From the NCBI GenBank assembly GCA_015680685.1, contig MNCI01017558.1, positions 136,876-200,875 of the forward strand: 64,000 nucleotides of DNA, in the 5' to 3' direction. Both the position numbers and the translations under genes were made by a program. Under the pieces are notes generated by a model. It saw only the letters and a list, made by a program, of their open reading frames with translations, did no database searches and was not told the origin of the DNA. Shown in pieces: positions 11,471 through 22,968 of the stretch. Position 1 is the first letter of the stretch, and each line of letters opens with the position of its first letter. The DNA comes from Gnetum montanum (taxonomy: Eukaryota > Streptophyta > Gnetopsida > Gnetales > Gnetaceae).

Positions 11471-11880
11471 GTGCTAATGAAATAGGAGGGATGTAAGTGT
11501 TGGAACATTTGGCCATTTCATGAAGCAGGCTTAAACTAGTTAAGAATGTTTGGAGAAGTGGCTTAAATTTTAGTTTGAGAGGAAAAGAATAAGTAAACAA
11601 AAGACATTCCTTTAATTTAAGAAAAAAATATAGGAGCACCATTCCTATAGCAAGCTTACAAACCTCTGCTGATGAATACAGAATCACCAACATGTTGTTC
11701 TACCTTTATAATTCTCAGCCTTGCATTTATTATGATCCACTGGGATTTACTGATGAATATCCAGATAATCGCAAGTTTAGCAGTCCGGTGCAGGGTGAAG
11801 TTATTTCTCCTGTGAAATTCAGGAATATATTGTTTAAAATTTCGTGGCTAAGCATGATATTTTTCTCTGTATAAAAAAGA
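11470..11880. other. Left part of material inserted in the gag remnant
   Basis: Homology to gag stops near 11470 and resumes at about 14780, so the DNA between looks inserted. A short plus-strand ORF at 11692-11874 has normal-looking codon content but I recognise no family. Confidence 0.35.
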
Positions 11881-12419
11881 AAAAGTGGAATTCCGCGTGA
11901 CGAAGGAGGTGCTCCGCGTTATTGCAAGGGACCATGGTATGTAAACCAAATTTCACAGTACCAATCAGAACTGAGTATAGCAATCCATTATTCCACGGCA
12001 CAACTCCAAATAATATGCACCTTGCAAAAAGAAATATTCATATAAAAAGGCAGAAACCAGATTATTCAAGAGTCGTGCCAGTGCTTCATCACTCGCCATT
12101 TAAAAAATTAGAAAATAAAAATAAAAATCTGCAACACCTCCGCCATCTTGAAGTTGTGCAACGATGAGAGCGAAAGGAGGGGCAGGAGCGTTAGAATCTG
12201 GCTACTGGTGATGGTGTTAAGTTTAATTGTGCTTTGCAAGCCCTGCCATTTGAGGCATCCAGTGACAAAATGAAACTTGGACTTAGACTTGAACCTGGAG
12301 AGGTTTATGTAAAATCTAGCCCAGCCTACGCAAAATTGCAGTGCAAACCAATTCAGATTTCCGAGTTGCATGTTTATGTGCCATGGTCGCTGGAAAGGCA
12401 GCTGAATTTAGAGTCCTAA
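11881..12419 (+). pseudogene. Two exon-like segments of an unknown gene
   Basis: At about 11884-11938 an open stretch ends in a donor-like GACCATG/GTATGT. At 12195-12419 a second open stretch of 74 codons (frame of 12198) ends in TAA, with a composition unlike the surrounding transposons (reads ..LGLRLEPGEVYV.. and ..HVYVPWSLE..). I do not recognise the protein. It may be a captured or broken host gene fragment, or chance. No promoter or start can be assigned. Confidence 0.25.
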
Positions 12420-12689
12420 GAGAAGAAGAAAACACGTAGAGCCATAGAAAGAATTTGTGGCGACAGCAGCAGAAAGTCTCTTCCGCGGAGAGGTGCTCCA
12501 AAATCGCATGTTTAGCCAGGCCGCTGCTAAGATCCCGCTGCACATTGCTCTCGGGGTACAAGTTTAATGGCGCCAAGGGCGAGGGCGCTCTGTACATGCG
12601 TTGTCGTCCACACGTACGGCTGGAGCCACACATGAGCAGTGGCAGTCAGAAGAGGGGGCCTCCAAAACAGCACTGTGTACAGAAAACGC

Positions 12690-12838
12690 AGCAAAATAAG
12701 ACAAAATGCCTGCAACAGAAAACGCAGAAAAAGAAAACAAAATGCCTGCAAAAGAAAACGTTGCAAAAGAAAAGCAGCAAAAGAAAAAAAAATGCCTGCA
12801 AAAGAAAACGCTGCAAAAGAAAACAAAACATGGTAGAA
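12690..12838 (+). repeat. A-rich minisatellite, ~36-bp and longer units
   Basis: Three to four units begin AAAATGCCTGCAAAAGAAAACG (near 12703, 12740 and 12790), each followed by variable AAAGAAAA runs. The unit is a multiple of three in part, which gives lysine-rich and phenylalanine-rich ORFs on the two strands; these are by-products of the repeat. Confidence 0.8.
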
Positions 12839-12839
12839 A

Positions 12840-13100
12840 GCCCAAGGACTCAGCAAAACTAGGGTTGTTCTTCTTTGGTCAACTCTTCGCGTTCGTTGCC
12901 GTCTTCGCCTGTCGTGCTCTCAAGGACGAGGAAGGTGTCTGCTTTCTCTGCCAGAGACAAGTGGTGACTGCAGACGTGCCCACACCATTGGCTCTTCAAC
13001 AACTGAACACCACATGATAACGATGTCAAATGTAGCAGCAGAGCCTTTTCCCGTGGTGGCAGTTAGTAACGATTTTGGCAGGGCAGGATAATTTGAAATT
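12840..13100. other. Unassigned sequence
   Basis: Higher GC than its flanks, no recognised protein, no repeat found. Confidence 0.3.
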
Positions 13101-14205
13101 ATTTGTTGGCAATTCCAGGCCTAGCGCCTTCACATTTGGATCTCATATTTTAAACCATCACCGGATTTAAATTTCTGTTTTCAGCAAATTTTACATGGGT
13201 ATTATTTATATAAATTTATACGGATTAGCTACCACTACCACCAACGCCTACACCAAGGTGGATATTATATTATCTTTTTACCATTACCTTGTTCATTAAA
13301 TTACTAGGGCTTCAATAGTATTCAAAACTTAAAAATTCTAAATAAATTAAAATGAAAATAACAATTATATGGAGCTATTAGAGTTATTTTTCACAAAGGA
13401 AATATTTGCAATATTTATCCTAACTTCCTAACTTCCTAAGTTAATATTTCCAAACTTGTTGGGCAAGGTACTTGGGAGAGAAGTTAGCTAAGATATTTTT
13501 GAGTATGTAACTACCTTTTTAACCCTATAAAAAGGCTTCAAGGGCAAGAAAAATAGAGGACTTTTGGGAGAAGGCATTGATAGAACACTTTTGAGAAGAT
13601 TTGATATCACACTTTGGAAGGCTACTAGCTAGCACTTGGGCTCTCGCTTGGAGACACACTTTGAGTCTTGGGAGAAGACCAATTGTAAAGAAGAAAGTGT
13701 GAAAGATTGCTTGTAAGATGACTTGCTAAAGAAAAGATTTCAGCCTCTCTGTGAGTTATGCTTATTATTTTTTATTTTGTTTAAATTGTTTAGCTAGTGG
13801 TTCATCCTTGGCAAGTAATTTTGGGATTTTTAGATTGCTCTTATTGTTTTTGTTGCCTGATAGAAAATTTCTGTTAAACTTTTGTTGTAGAAGCGCTTGT
13901 GTTTAAAAGCCTTAAGAGCATTTTAGTAGTAAATGTTATTATTGTGCAACGTATAAGAACTGCTATTGAGATCGTTGTAAGAGAGCCTTTGCTTGTAGTC
14001 ATGCCATTGAACGATTCAATAGTCAAGAGGGTTCAGAAAACCTTTGGTATTTTGATGGGACCAGAATAGCTTTATTTTATCTTTAAAGTGAATCTCCACG
14101 GTATTTCAATCAAAAATTGTCAAGTCTTTTAAAGGTTCTGTTGAATGCAATTGTTGACGTCCATTATCTAGCCAAAATGGAGTCTCGTACGTGGTAGTTT
14201 ACGCA
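13100..14205 (+). promoter_or_regulatory. LTR-like region with TATA box
   Basis: AT-rich sequence leads to CTATAAAAAGG at about 13525-13536, a textbook plant TATA element, followed by a leader-like stretch rich in TTGGGAGAAG and AAGAAAGTG. This layout is what one sees in LTR U3/R/U5 regions. No coding sequence is visible downstream before the gap, and no matching second LTR was found. Orientation is inferred from the TATA box only. Confidence 0.4.
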
Positions 14206-14214
14206 NNNNNNNNN
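14206..14214. other. Assembly gap (9 Ns)
   Basis: Nine unknown bases. Sequence to either side is not obviously contiguous in function, so the join may not be exact. Confidence 0.95.
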
Positions 14215-14779
14215 AGAAATAGATTCGTAGAGTTGTGCTCAAATGTTTTTGCAAAATTTTATTTGTTACAAGTAGGTATTATAAGGACCGCATAGACTAA
14301 GCAATTGAACAAAATAAGAACTCTCAACAACTCACAGTACTTGGCAAAGTTGGCTGAATCTCTTTAAGATAAGTCATTTGTAGTTTACACACAACGTAAT
14401 CGTTTCACTCTTCACAACTGCACACCGCAACATCACACACACATACTCACATTAACTACTGAGTCTATTTGGAGGTCTCTGGGCCTTGGTGTTGCCAGTA
14501 AGGTGCCTAAGTTTTTTTGGGTTGGGAGACATGTACAACATGAACGTAAGGCTAAGTAGGCATAATTACTATTAGTAGGGATGACTAGGTAGGTTGCGAC
14601 ACGGCCACGAAGAGCAAGTTAACAAGAGGTAGTGCATCTTGACATGTATGTTGTATCTAGTGTGTTGCTACCATAGGGGTTTACTTAGAAGTTGATGCCA
14701 GGTCTATGATTGTCTTAAGAAAGATAGGTGGGCGAGACTGTGGAAGGGCCAAACTAGGGATCATCCGCTGAAAGATAGT
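14215..14779. other. Unassigned sequence after the gap
   Basis: No gene or clear repeat recognised. Probably untranslated retroelement DNA, given the gag fragment that follows. Confidence 0.3.
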
Positions 14780-15250
14780 GTGGAAGGACTCATCATGCTC
14801 GGATCAAGCTTTGAACTCATCCTACTCTTCTTGCAAGAGTTCTTCATAGTCTATCCCTACTTCATGCTCACTTGTTTGAATGAGTTGGGGAAGTATCCAA
14901 CAATAGGGTTCAATGAGCAGGATGAAGTCAATGGGGGAGGGGATATGCTCCTGTTTGTTCTAGTGAATGAGCTCATAGCCCCATTTGGCTTTCATGTCCA
15001 AGTGGTCTATGAATAGACCAGCTTGGATTTTTTCATAGATGAAGTTATACTATTCATCGTTTACCGCAGTATACTTCGGGTCTTGGCCATGCAACCTAAG
15101 GGATTACCTTGGCTCTACCATGGCAATACTAGCAGGGTGGTTAATCCTAGTTTCTTGTTGGGTGGTCAAGATGGCTAGTGTGCTCGGGACTAATGTTGAA
15201 GATTGTTTGGAACTCATGTGTGTAGCAAGAGAAGATTGCAAAGGTTGCTA
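14780..15250 (-). pseudogene. N-terminal gag fragment (Tat-like)
   Basis: Read on the minus strand from about 15250, with stops, the sequence encodes a segment with L-T-T-Q-Q-E and P-A-S-I-A-M-V-E-P-R near the start and ..H-L-D-M-K-A-K.. and ..D-Y-E-E-L-L-Q-E-E.. further on, in the style of plant Ty3 gag N-termini. It has the same strand as the gag-pro remnant at 8608-11470 and lies on its 5' side, so it is most simply the missing gag start, separated by insertion. Confidence 0.5.
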
Positions 15251-15299
15251 GTTGCAGAAGATGGCTAACTTTGTTGGTTGTAGAAAAAACTACTAACTT

Positions 15300-17030
15300 T
15301 AGTAATTATAGAAAAATGACTAACTTTGGAAACTACAGAAAAATAGCTAACTTAGAGACTACACTCTCTATGCTAAGAGTTAACTACACTCTCTACTAAG
15401 AGTCTAGAATTTAGCTAACACTTGGAATGTATGCTCTAGGGTTGCTACGTAGGGTTCCAGGGAAATCGATAATGGGGTCTGGTCTACACCAACCAATTAG
15501 TAAACAATGCATGCACTGGCCTAAGATCTAGTTAGTAAATAGGGGTGTTGGATCTATGCTAGCCCAAAGCTAGCCATGGTACTGTAGAGAGCACGTGAGA
15601 CAACTACAAATGAGACCAAAGACAAAAATGTTTTAGGCCCTTCTTCTAGCGCTAGAAAATTGTAGCGACCAAAAACATCAATGGCTGGAACACTGAGGAG
15701 TCCATGGGCACACAGTCCTAACCTTGAGTTTACGTGAGGACTTGCTAAAGATAGAGGCAGGGTGCCCTAAATGATCTTTTTGATTGAACGAGGACTTACC
15801 AAATGCAATGTAATACGATGCTAAGTGTTCATGTTGTGTCAATGGTGTCAGCGATGTTAATGGGGGTGAGTGTAGTCAAGGGTTTCAGGGAGAAACGAAG
15901 GTGTCAACATGCTAGGACCACCACCCAGGTGCTATTATGCATTGAAATGGTATAATATGCAAGTAAAATGCTGAAAATGCAAGTAAAAATGCTGAAAATG
16001 CAAAGAGAGAGAGAGAGAAAGAGCGAAACACCACCCCAAATGGGGTTGAGCGTAGTTAACTCCAAAAGGGGTGAGAAGGTACGCAGTGTAGAAAATGTGC
16101 AATGGACAACATAGTCACAATCTTAGGGGTGTCTGGCTATGAAGAATAATGTTCTGCTATGGTGCTTGTGCCTGTCGGGTTGGCTACTGTAGTGTGTAGT
16201 GAACTACGGTCGTCTGCAGTGGACTACAACGATCTACAACTTTGCCTCTCTCCAGTTCACTTGAATGCCTTTCTTGCTAACCCAAATGTGCTAATGCTTC
16301 AAATTTTTGCCAACCCCTAAAATGTTGAGAGCGAGGGTATTTATAGGGCTAGGTCTTTTATGAAATGTGGAGAGATTGCCACATGATAGAGGGGACGGTT
16401 GGGACTACGCTCTCCACTGAGGGTAGTGGTGTTATGCTCTACTTTATTCTGCCAGACTCTACGAGGCTACGAGACTATGACTACTTTACCAAGTGCATGT
16501 TCATGTGTCGATAGGACCATAATGTATCTGAAAAAATGAAAATTTGGAGACTACGCTCCAGGACTATGGACTCCACTGTCTTATGTGGAATCGAGCATAG
16601 TTACAATTTGGGGACAAAAAGGGGATACAAAAAAATGCATTTTGCTAACTACAGTTGTCAAAGGTGAGTTGGAGTTGAGCTAAATGTCGATGCTACCTTG
16701 TGGAGGCTTTTGGAGGTTATTCTAGCTGACTACGCTTAACTATGCTCTAGACTAGGGGAGAGTGTAATCATAACACCTAGAAAAATTTTGCAGAATGCGA
16801 CTATGTGCTGACTACACTCTCCATGGAAGGCTAACTATGCTCCCAACTGGGGTCAAGATTAGTCCTAGAAAAAAACTAGCTTTCAGTTGACTATGCTTGA
16901 CTACATTTTGGGCTAGTGGAGAGCGTAGTCTCAACACTTAGAAAAATATACAAAAATTAGGCCTTCATATTGACTACACTCTAGGGTAGTGGAGAGCATA
17001 GTCTCAACACAGGCTCAGGGTCACACACTC
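15300..17030. repeat. Scattered foldback motif array GACTACGCTC / GAGCGTAGTC
   Basis: The ten-base core and its reverse complement occur again and again with one or two changes (about 15358, 15385, 15862, 16045, 16405, 16545, 16603, 16727, 16810, 16888, 16925, 16970, 16990). Several neighbours are in opposite orientation and can pair, for example GACTACACTCT with AGAGCATAGTC at about 16973-17004. AGTGGAGAGCGTAGTCTCAA is repeated at about 16915 and 16990. No gene is visible. A (GA)n patch lies at about 16003-16020. Likely an LTR or leader of the adjacent element A, or an old satellite. Confidence 0.6.
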
Positions 17031-17059
17031 ATTACCAATAATCTTGCCCATCCAAAAAT

Positions 17060-18560
17060 CTATTTTTGATATTTTGGCAAAGGTTGATAAATTATGGGAC
17101 TCTTTGAATGAAAAATTTTAAACTGCTATGAATATTTTTGAAGAATCCAAAGAGCAAAATAATGATCACAACCTTAAAAGGAAAAAATAAGTTGAACGTT
17201 CCTACCAAAGAGGTAAGGGCAAAGTTATTACCGTAAAGGAAGTTGTGGAGACAGACTTCAAAGATGTGCTGGTTGTGAAATTTATCAATACAAACATCTG
17301 AAGAGATGTTGCCTTGTGATGTCAGACTTACAAGAGTCTGGGATGTATGCATTGAATTTTGAACTAGCATAGAGGCAAGCACCTAGATGATTACCTTATG
17401 CTCAAGGTAATTCAAGATAGTTTCACCAACAACAACAAGCTTGCTACCCAAGTGGAGCTCCATGACAACCATATGAACAATACCACTAGTGGCACCAATC
17501 ACAATTGTGGGGAATGTCACTACCAAGGTAGCAATATCCTTACAGGAAAATAGATCCATATGGGTACTATGTTCAACAACCAGTTTCGCCAAGAATTTTT
17601 GCAAGCCATGCCTCATTTCAACATCACTATTACCCTCTAGAGTACCATCAAACATATTCCCCATCCACTCAGGGGGAGAACCCATATCCATACCACCCCT
17701 ACATCCATCTAAACACATCCCTCCACCCTCTACCTAGTTACTGCCTACTCCATCCATGCAGGGTGAAATCCCTACAGAACCATAGCAATGAAATGCCACA
17801 AGGGCTATACATTCACATCTAGCCTTTAAACCATGTGGTTTAGACAATTGATCTAGGAAATGACCTTTTTCTGACCTAATAGTCCTCCTAAATCCTAGCA
17901 ACCTTATGTGGTTAGCTGCCTTGCATCTCCAACACCCTCATCCTCTACATCAAATACCTTCAAGTACCCTTCAAACCAATCGCCACCTTGAATCTGCACA
18001 GTGATGTTAACTCATGCTATTTTTGATTAGATCAAGGTTGGCCATCTTTCCACAAAACGATCTGACCCAAGAAGTCCACTCATTTACCTACATATTACTG
18101 GACATGAGCCATGCAAGGATTTTCTTAATTCTGGTTCCAATGTCAACCTCATCTCCCATGACATGTATAAAGCCTAAAACCAACCACCTCTCAAGAAGAA
18201 TAACATTTTTTTGAAATTGGCATACTAGTCAATTATTATCTCTCTAGGGTTAGTAGAGGACATTATGACCATAGTTTATGGATGGTCCTATCCTGCTAAT
18301 TTTCTAGTGATCAAGGTCAAGAATTGCAAACGTGAATTTCCCATCATTATGGGAAGAGCTTGGTTAAGAATGGTCAATGTGTGAATGGGCATAAGGGACC
18401 TATCCTTGAACATCTCTAAGGAAAATGAATTTGGACAGTTGGAGAAGAAGCGTATTCCATGCATCATGTACAGTGACAACAGGTGCAATTGTGTGCAAAA
18501 GATTTGATCCATCAAAAGTACATACATTAAAGCATGCAATCAATGTGCACAAGAAACATA
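17060..18560 (+). pseudogene. Element A gag and protease remnant
   Basis: A basic, cysteine-containing gag end near 17200-17310 is followed by an asparagine/histidine/proline-rich linker (17400-17750). The linker matches a reverse-strand stretch in element B near 30010-30250. The protease at about 18080-18400 reads F-L-N-S-G where the D-[ST]-G catalytic triplet is expected (Asp to Asn), followed by V-N-L-I-S and later P-I-I-M-G-R-A-W-L. Multiple stops break it, so no active protease could be made. Confidence 0.6.
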
Positions 18561-18645
18561 TATTCAACAGTGTCTATACATAGTAGCCACAAAATAGGAG
18601 GGCACCCAGTGGCTAACAACTAATTTAGAAAGTAGCACATTATGC

Positions 18646-21600
18646 ATGGAACCAACTAAAAGCCTAACATGTGCTTATGTTGAAGGCATGGATGAACTTG
18701 AACAAGTTTATCACCGACTCTCTAATGATGAAAATGATGATACCTATTGGGGAGAGATGGAAATCCCTGATAACTTCAAGCACGAGCCCCTAGAGTTGAA
18801 AACTCTACCAACCGACATGATGTATGCATTCTTAAACAATGGTAAGCCGGTCATATAATCAATGCTAAACTTGCTCTTGAACAAAAAGAAAGGCTATTAG
18901 AGATGGTTAACAAATGGCCAGCAACCTTTGCTTAGTTAGATCTCGAGTTGAGTGGAATTGATCTACAAATATGCTAGCATCGCATCTACACTGACCTAGC
19001 GATGAAGCCAAGAAGGTAACTACAGAGATGACTAAACCCCAAATTGAAGCAGATCGTCAAGGAGGAAATAGAGCAACTCCTCAAAGTAAGGTTTATCTAT
19101 CCCATTACAAATAGTGAGTGGGCTAGCCCACTCATAATTGTGTCAAAGAAAGATGGCAAGAGGTGGGTCTACATCGACTTCAAGCTACTGAACATGGTAA
19201 CATTTAATGATCATTTTCATTGCCATTTGTGGACAAAGTGTTGGACACTATCTTTGGGCATTGCTATTATAGCTTCTTGGATGGTTATAGTGGCTATAAC
19301 CAAATCCAAATTACACTAGAAGATCAGGCCAAGATAACATTCATAAGTCCCTGTTGGATTTTTGCATATTGTAAGATGCCATTTGGTCTGTGTAATGCCC
19401 CTGCAACATTTCAACACTTGGTCCTTATCATCTTCTAGCAATAGATCAGTAGTGGTGTGGAAGTCTTCATTAATGACTTCTCCACCTATGGAGCTATGTT
19501 TGAGCAAGCCTTGGACCACCTTGATCAAGTACTGAAAAGATGTGTGGAAAAAATCTGTGACTCAATTGGCAAAAGAGCCACCTCATGGTCCAAGAAGGCA
19601 TTGTATTGAGACATAGAGTCACTCAGAAAGGGATTGAGGTAGACCCTAAGAAAATAAGGGTCATCTAAGGAATAACCTGCCAACCAAAAACTGTTAAAGA
19701 TGTTTAGTAATTCTTTAGACACAATGGCTACTACTAGAAATTCATGGAGAATTTCTCTAAGATCGCAAAACTATTGGTATAGCTTATAAAGAAAGATGCA
19801 CCTTTCATCTAGACCAAGGAATGTGAACAAGCATTCCAACAGTTAAAGGAGAAACTCGTAGAAACACTAATTCTATGGGCACTAGACTAGTCCAAACCAT
19901 TCCACATCATGATAGATGCATCTAACTATACCTTGGGAGCTATGCTCACACAATTGGATGATAAGAAATGTCCATACTACATGAGCCGAAGCATTGTGGG
20001 GGCATAATTAAATTACACCACCACAAAGAAGGAACTAACAGTAGTGGTGTATACTCTTAAAAATTTTAGGCATGATGTGCTTGGCTACAAAGTATTTGTG
20101 CACACGGATCATAGTGCAATCTACTTCCTTATGAACAAGCTAACAGTGAGCCCTTGTATCATACGATGTCTTATGATCTTGCAGGAATTTGATCTCACAA
20201 TGGTAGATCGAAAAGGGATTGATAATGTGATCATTGACCACCTCTCTCACTTAAGATAGGATAATAAAGAGGAGGAGAGCCTGCTCTCTGATTAGTTTTT
20301 AGATGAACTCCTCTTTATAGGAGCAATAAATGACCAAACACCCATAGAAACAACATGGTATAAGGACATTCTTACCTATCTTCTTACTCAAGAGATGCCA
20401 CAATATCTTGACTTCAAAAAGAAGCAATAATTTCTTCATCAAGCTAAATACCTCATAAAAATCAACGAACACCTCTACAAGGTGTGCATTGATGGCCTGA
20501 TTTGTTGGTGTGTCCCTAATGAAGATCAACTATGTGTGCTCCAAGATGCTCATGAAGGGCCTTGCGAATGCCACTATGCAGGGAGACACACAGCCATAAA
20601 AATCCTAATGGTAGGATGTTTTTGGCCTACAATCTTCACGGATGTCCACCAGTTTGTTCAATCTTATGAACGTTGTCAATGATATGGTGGGATGATTGCC
20701 CAAATGGAAGGTTCTCAATAGTGGATTCAACCACTAAGGCCTTTTGACATATGGGGCATTGACTTCATGGGTCCCATCACACTCATGTCCAATGGAAAGA
20801 TGTGTATCATTATAGCAGTCAACTATTACACAAAATGGACAAAAGCAATAGTCGTTACTAATTGTACATCATCCACGGTTGCTAGATTTATACAACAAAA
20901 TGTTGTAAATAGGTTTGGGGTGCCACATGCACTAATCTCTGACAATGGAACTCATTTCAAAAGTGCCACTTTTAGAAATTTGATGCAATGCTTGGGGATT
21001 AAACATAAATTAACAACACCCTATCATCCCCAAACCAATGGTCAAGTAGAGGTAACTAACCGGGAGATCACAAAAATCTTAATAAGAACCATAAGCAAAT
21101 ATAGGAGAAATTAGAGCACCAACCTCAACAATGCCCTCTAGGCCTATCGCTCAACATGGAAACTCCCTATTGGCTACTCTCCCTCCAAGTTAGTATACAA
21201 AAAACCTCCAACGCTCTTGATCCAGTTCGAGCACCATACACTCTCAACAGCCTGTGATCTAGATCTTAACCTTAGGCTGTCACAAAAAGAAAGATTGTTC
21301 AACCTAAATGTGTTAGATGAAAATCGATTGGTGGCCCTATCTTTGAATGAGGTGCACAAGGCATTCAACAAGCAACGTCATGACCTCAAAATATAGAAAG
21401 TAACATTTCAACCAAGTGATAAGGTTCTCTATTGAAACCTCGCACATGTATCCCAGAAGACAAAATTCTAAACATTGTGGGAGGGACCTTATATAATTGA
21501 TCGAACCTTTTTCTCTAGGGCCATGTTAATCTACAAACCTAAAAGCCTAGATAAAAGACAGCTGGTCAACATCCAACAAGTAAGACCTTTCCTAAAACCA

Positions 21601-21705
21601 AGACAAGCCAGTGCAACTACCACCTCAATGGATAGACAACCACGTTCCATTTTTCGGATCTCCTCCTTCCAACTTAGTCATGGGGGAGATGGTCATCCAT
21701 GCTAA
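18646..21705 (+). pseudogene. Element A pol (RT, RNase H, integrase)
   Basis: A linker before RT is open at 18646-18858. RT spans about 18860-19730: the GLCNAPATFQ motif is at about 19386-19415, and the catalytic F-[MV]-D-D reads F-I-N-D at about 19464-19475, so one aspartate is lost. RNase H is about 19905-20260, ending in an open 71-codon stretch. The integrase zinc-finger region is about 20540-20685, with histidines and one cysteine visible. The integrase core is about 20755-21115, keeping G-I-D-F, S-D-N-G and N-G-Q-V-E. The GPY/F-like tail (W-E-G-P-Y) is at about 21478. Stops such as TAG at 18934 and 18975 fit C-to-T changes. Confidence 0.75.
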
Positions 21706-22040
21706 TGAACCATATGGCTTCTCAGTTTTTATACTTTTTGTTTTTTGTTTTTCACATTTTTTATTTTACAAGTTATTTATTTTACAAATTTTTTATTTTC
21801 AAACTTTTCCCAATCTCACAATTATTAGTACCTTATGTTTTATTTAAGTGTGACTTTTCATTATTTTTGCAATAAAAATGCTTTACTACTACAAGACACA
21901 GTGCCACTATTATTTTTTACTAATGATGGTTTATGCTTAATGTTGTGATTGTCAATGTCTGCTTTCTATTTTTGAATTCTGATGTGTAATGACTATGACA
22001 TGGTTTATTTTTCATGGAACAAGCAGTGACTCCACATCAT
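21706..22040 (+). other. AT-rich 3' end of element A
   Basis: TTTATTTTACAAG-type repeats run from 21725 to 21810; no gene. A polypurine tract and 3' LTR for A were not found before element E begins. Confidence 0.4.
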
Positions 22041-22059
22041 ATGCCCACCTAATAAACTC

Positions 22060-22968
22060 TATGGTTTTCCTTGTTCTGGGAGGTGTAGCACACGCGATCT
22101 AGTCGAACTCCGCAGACTAAATGCCTAAACGCCGCAAGGAACACTTGGGGTTAATTAATCGTTGTCTTCCCAGACTTACTGGTTGTTGTCATGGTGTATG
22201 GTTAAGTAAGTCTAAGGTATATGATTTTTTTGGTCTTTTCTGGTTTATCTCCTATGCTAAGGGGTGAAGGGTTCAGAGACTAAAACTAACTCTAACGACA
22301 GCACTAAGTCCTAGCGTTAGAATCCGTTCCCACTTGCCATACACATCCTGAACTATGCAACTGTGGCTACCAAACGCTAATCGTTACTGGGATTACCACA
22401 CGTAACGCACGTGCTCTAAGCGGTTATACTGAGGCACCTAACTAGCCTAAGTGTGACAAGCAGCTGATTCCTTGACTAGTTGTACACATCCGTAGATGCT
22501 CGTCATCAAGTCGTTCTTGTCCCACGTTCTAGGAGATAAGGGTGAGAGAATCTAATCGCGATGAGTAGCCGATTCCTTGGCTAGCTGTACACATTCGTCA
22601 ATGCTCGTAACCAAGTCATACTCCTGTCACGCTATTAGGAAAGCAGTAAATAACATTAAATAAACCTATCCATGTATTGCAAGGTTTATCCACAAAGCTC
22701 GTCTGCATTGCCGTACACAACTTGCGTTCAGGTACAAAGCTGCTCGAATAAAGATCCATTCACTTGGAGAATCCTACTGCGGGCACATGGAAAATATTCT
22801 ATCTCTGGGGTGATCAATCCGCTAGAGCTTCGCTACTTCTAACCTAGGATGTCAAATGAGGGGAGTGCCGCCTCTTATTTATAGATTTGGCGATGGACCG
22901 CGATATCGTGTACGCGATATTGCAGGGGACGACGCGATATCGCAACTTGTGCATATCGCATCTCATCA
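22060..22968 (-). repeat. 3' LTR of element E
   Basis: Ends in TCATCA at 22968, the family terminus. It aligns with the LTR at 63555 (both carry GTCGAACTCC, then GTTGTCTTCCC or CACTGTCTTCCC, and a GGGATTACCA-type segment). The 22060 edge is approximate, as no TGATGA start is visible. GCGATATCGC palindromes lie at 22894-22965. PPT-like purines on the minus strand are just inside at 22969-23000. Confidence 0.6.

Larger units (their letters stand above)
17060..22030 (+). mobile_element. Element A: decayed Athila-like Ty3 retrotransposon
   Basis: Plus-strand gag (about 17060-17960), protease (18080-18400) and pol (18646-21700) remains in canonical Ty3 order. Wording of the RT/RNase H segments (LLQEFDL-type, CNAPATFQ) is that of the Athila lineage. 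No LTR could be assigned with confidence. It faces element B tail to tail, and the same protein segments occur in B in reverse, so the two are copies of related families. Confidence 0.75.

Noticed and set aside
12565-12580. TGGCGCC as a primer-binding site
   Set aside because: The seven bases match but the following bases do not fit a tRNA 3' end, and no LTR end lies next to it.
13100-14205. Endogenous pararetrovirus promoter
   Set aside because: TATA and leader alone do not prove it; no viral coding motif is visible nearby.
21611-21847. Env-like membrane protein after element A pol
   Set aside because: The hydrophobic run comes from TTTTATTTT low-complexity DNA; no signal peptide or cysteine pattern.
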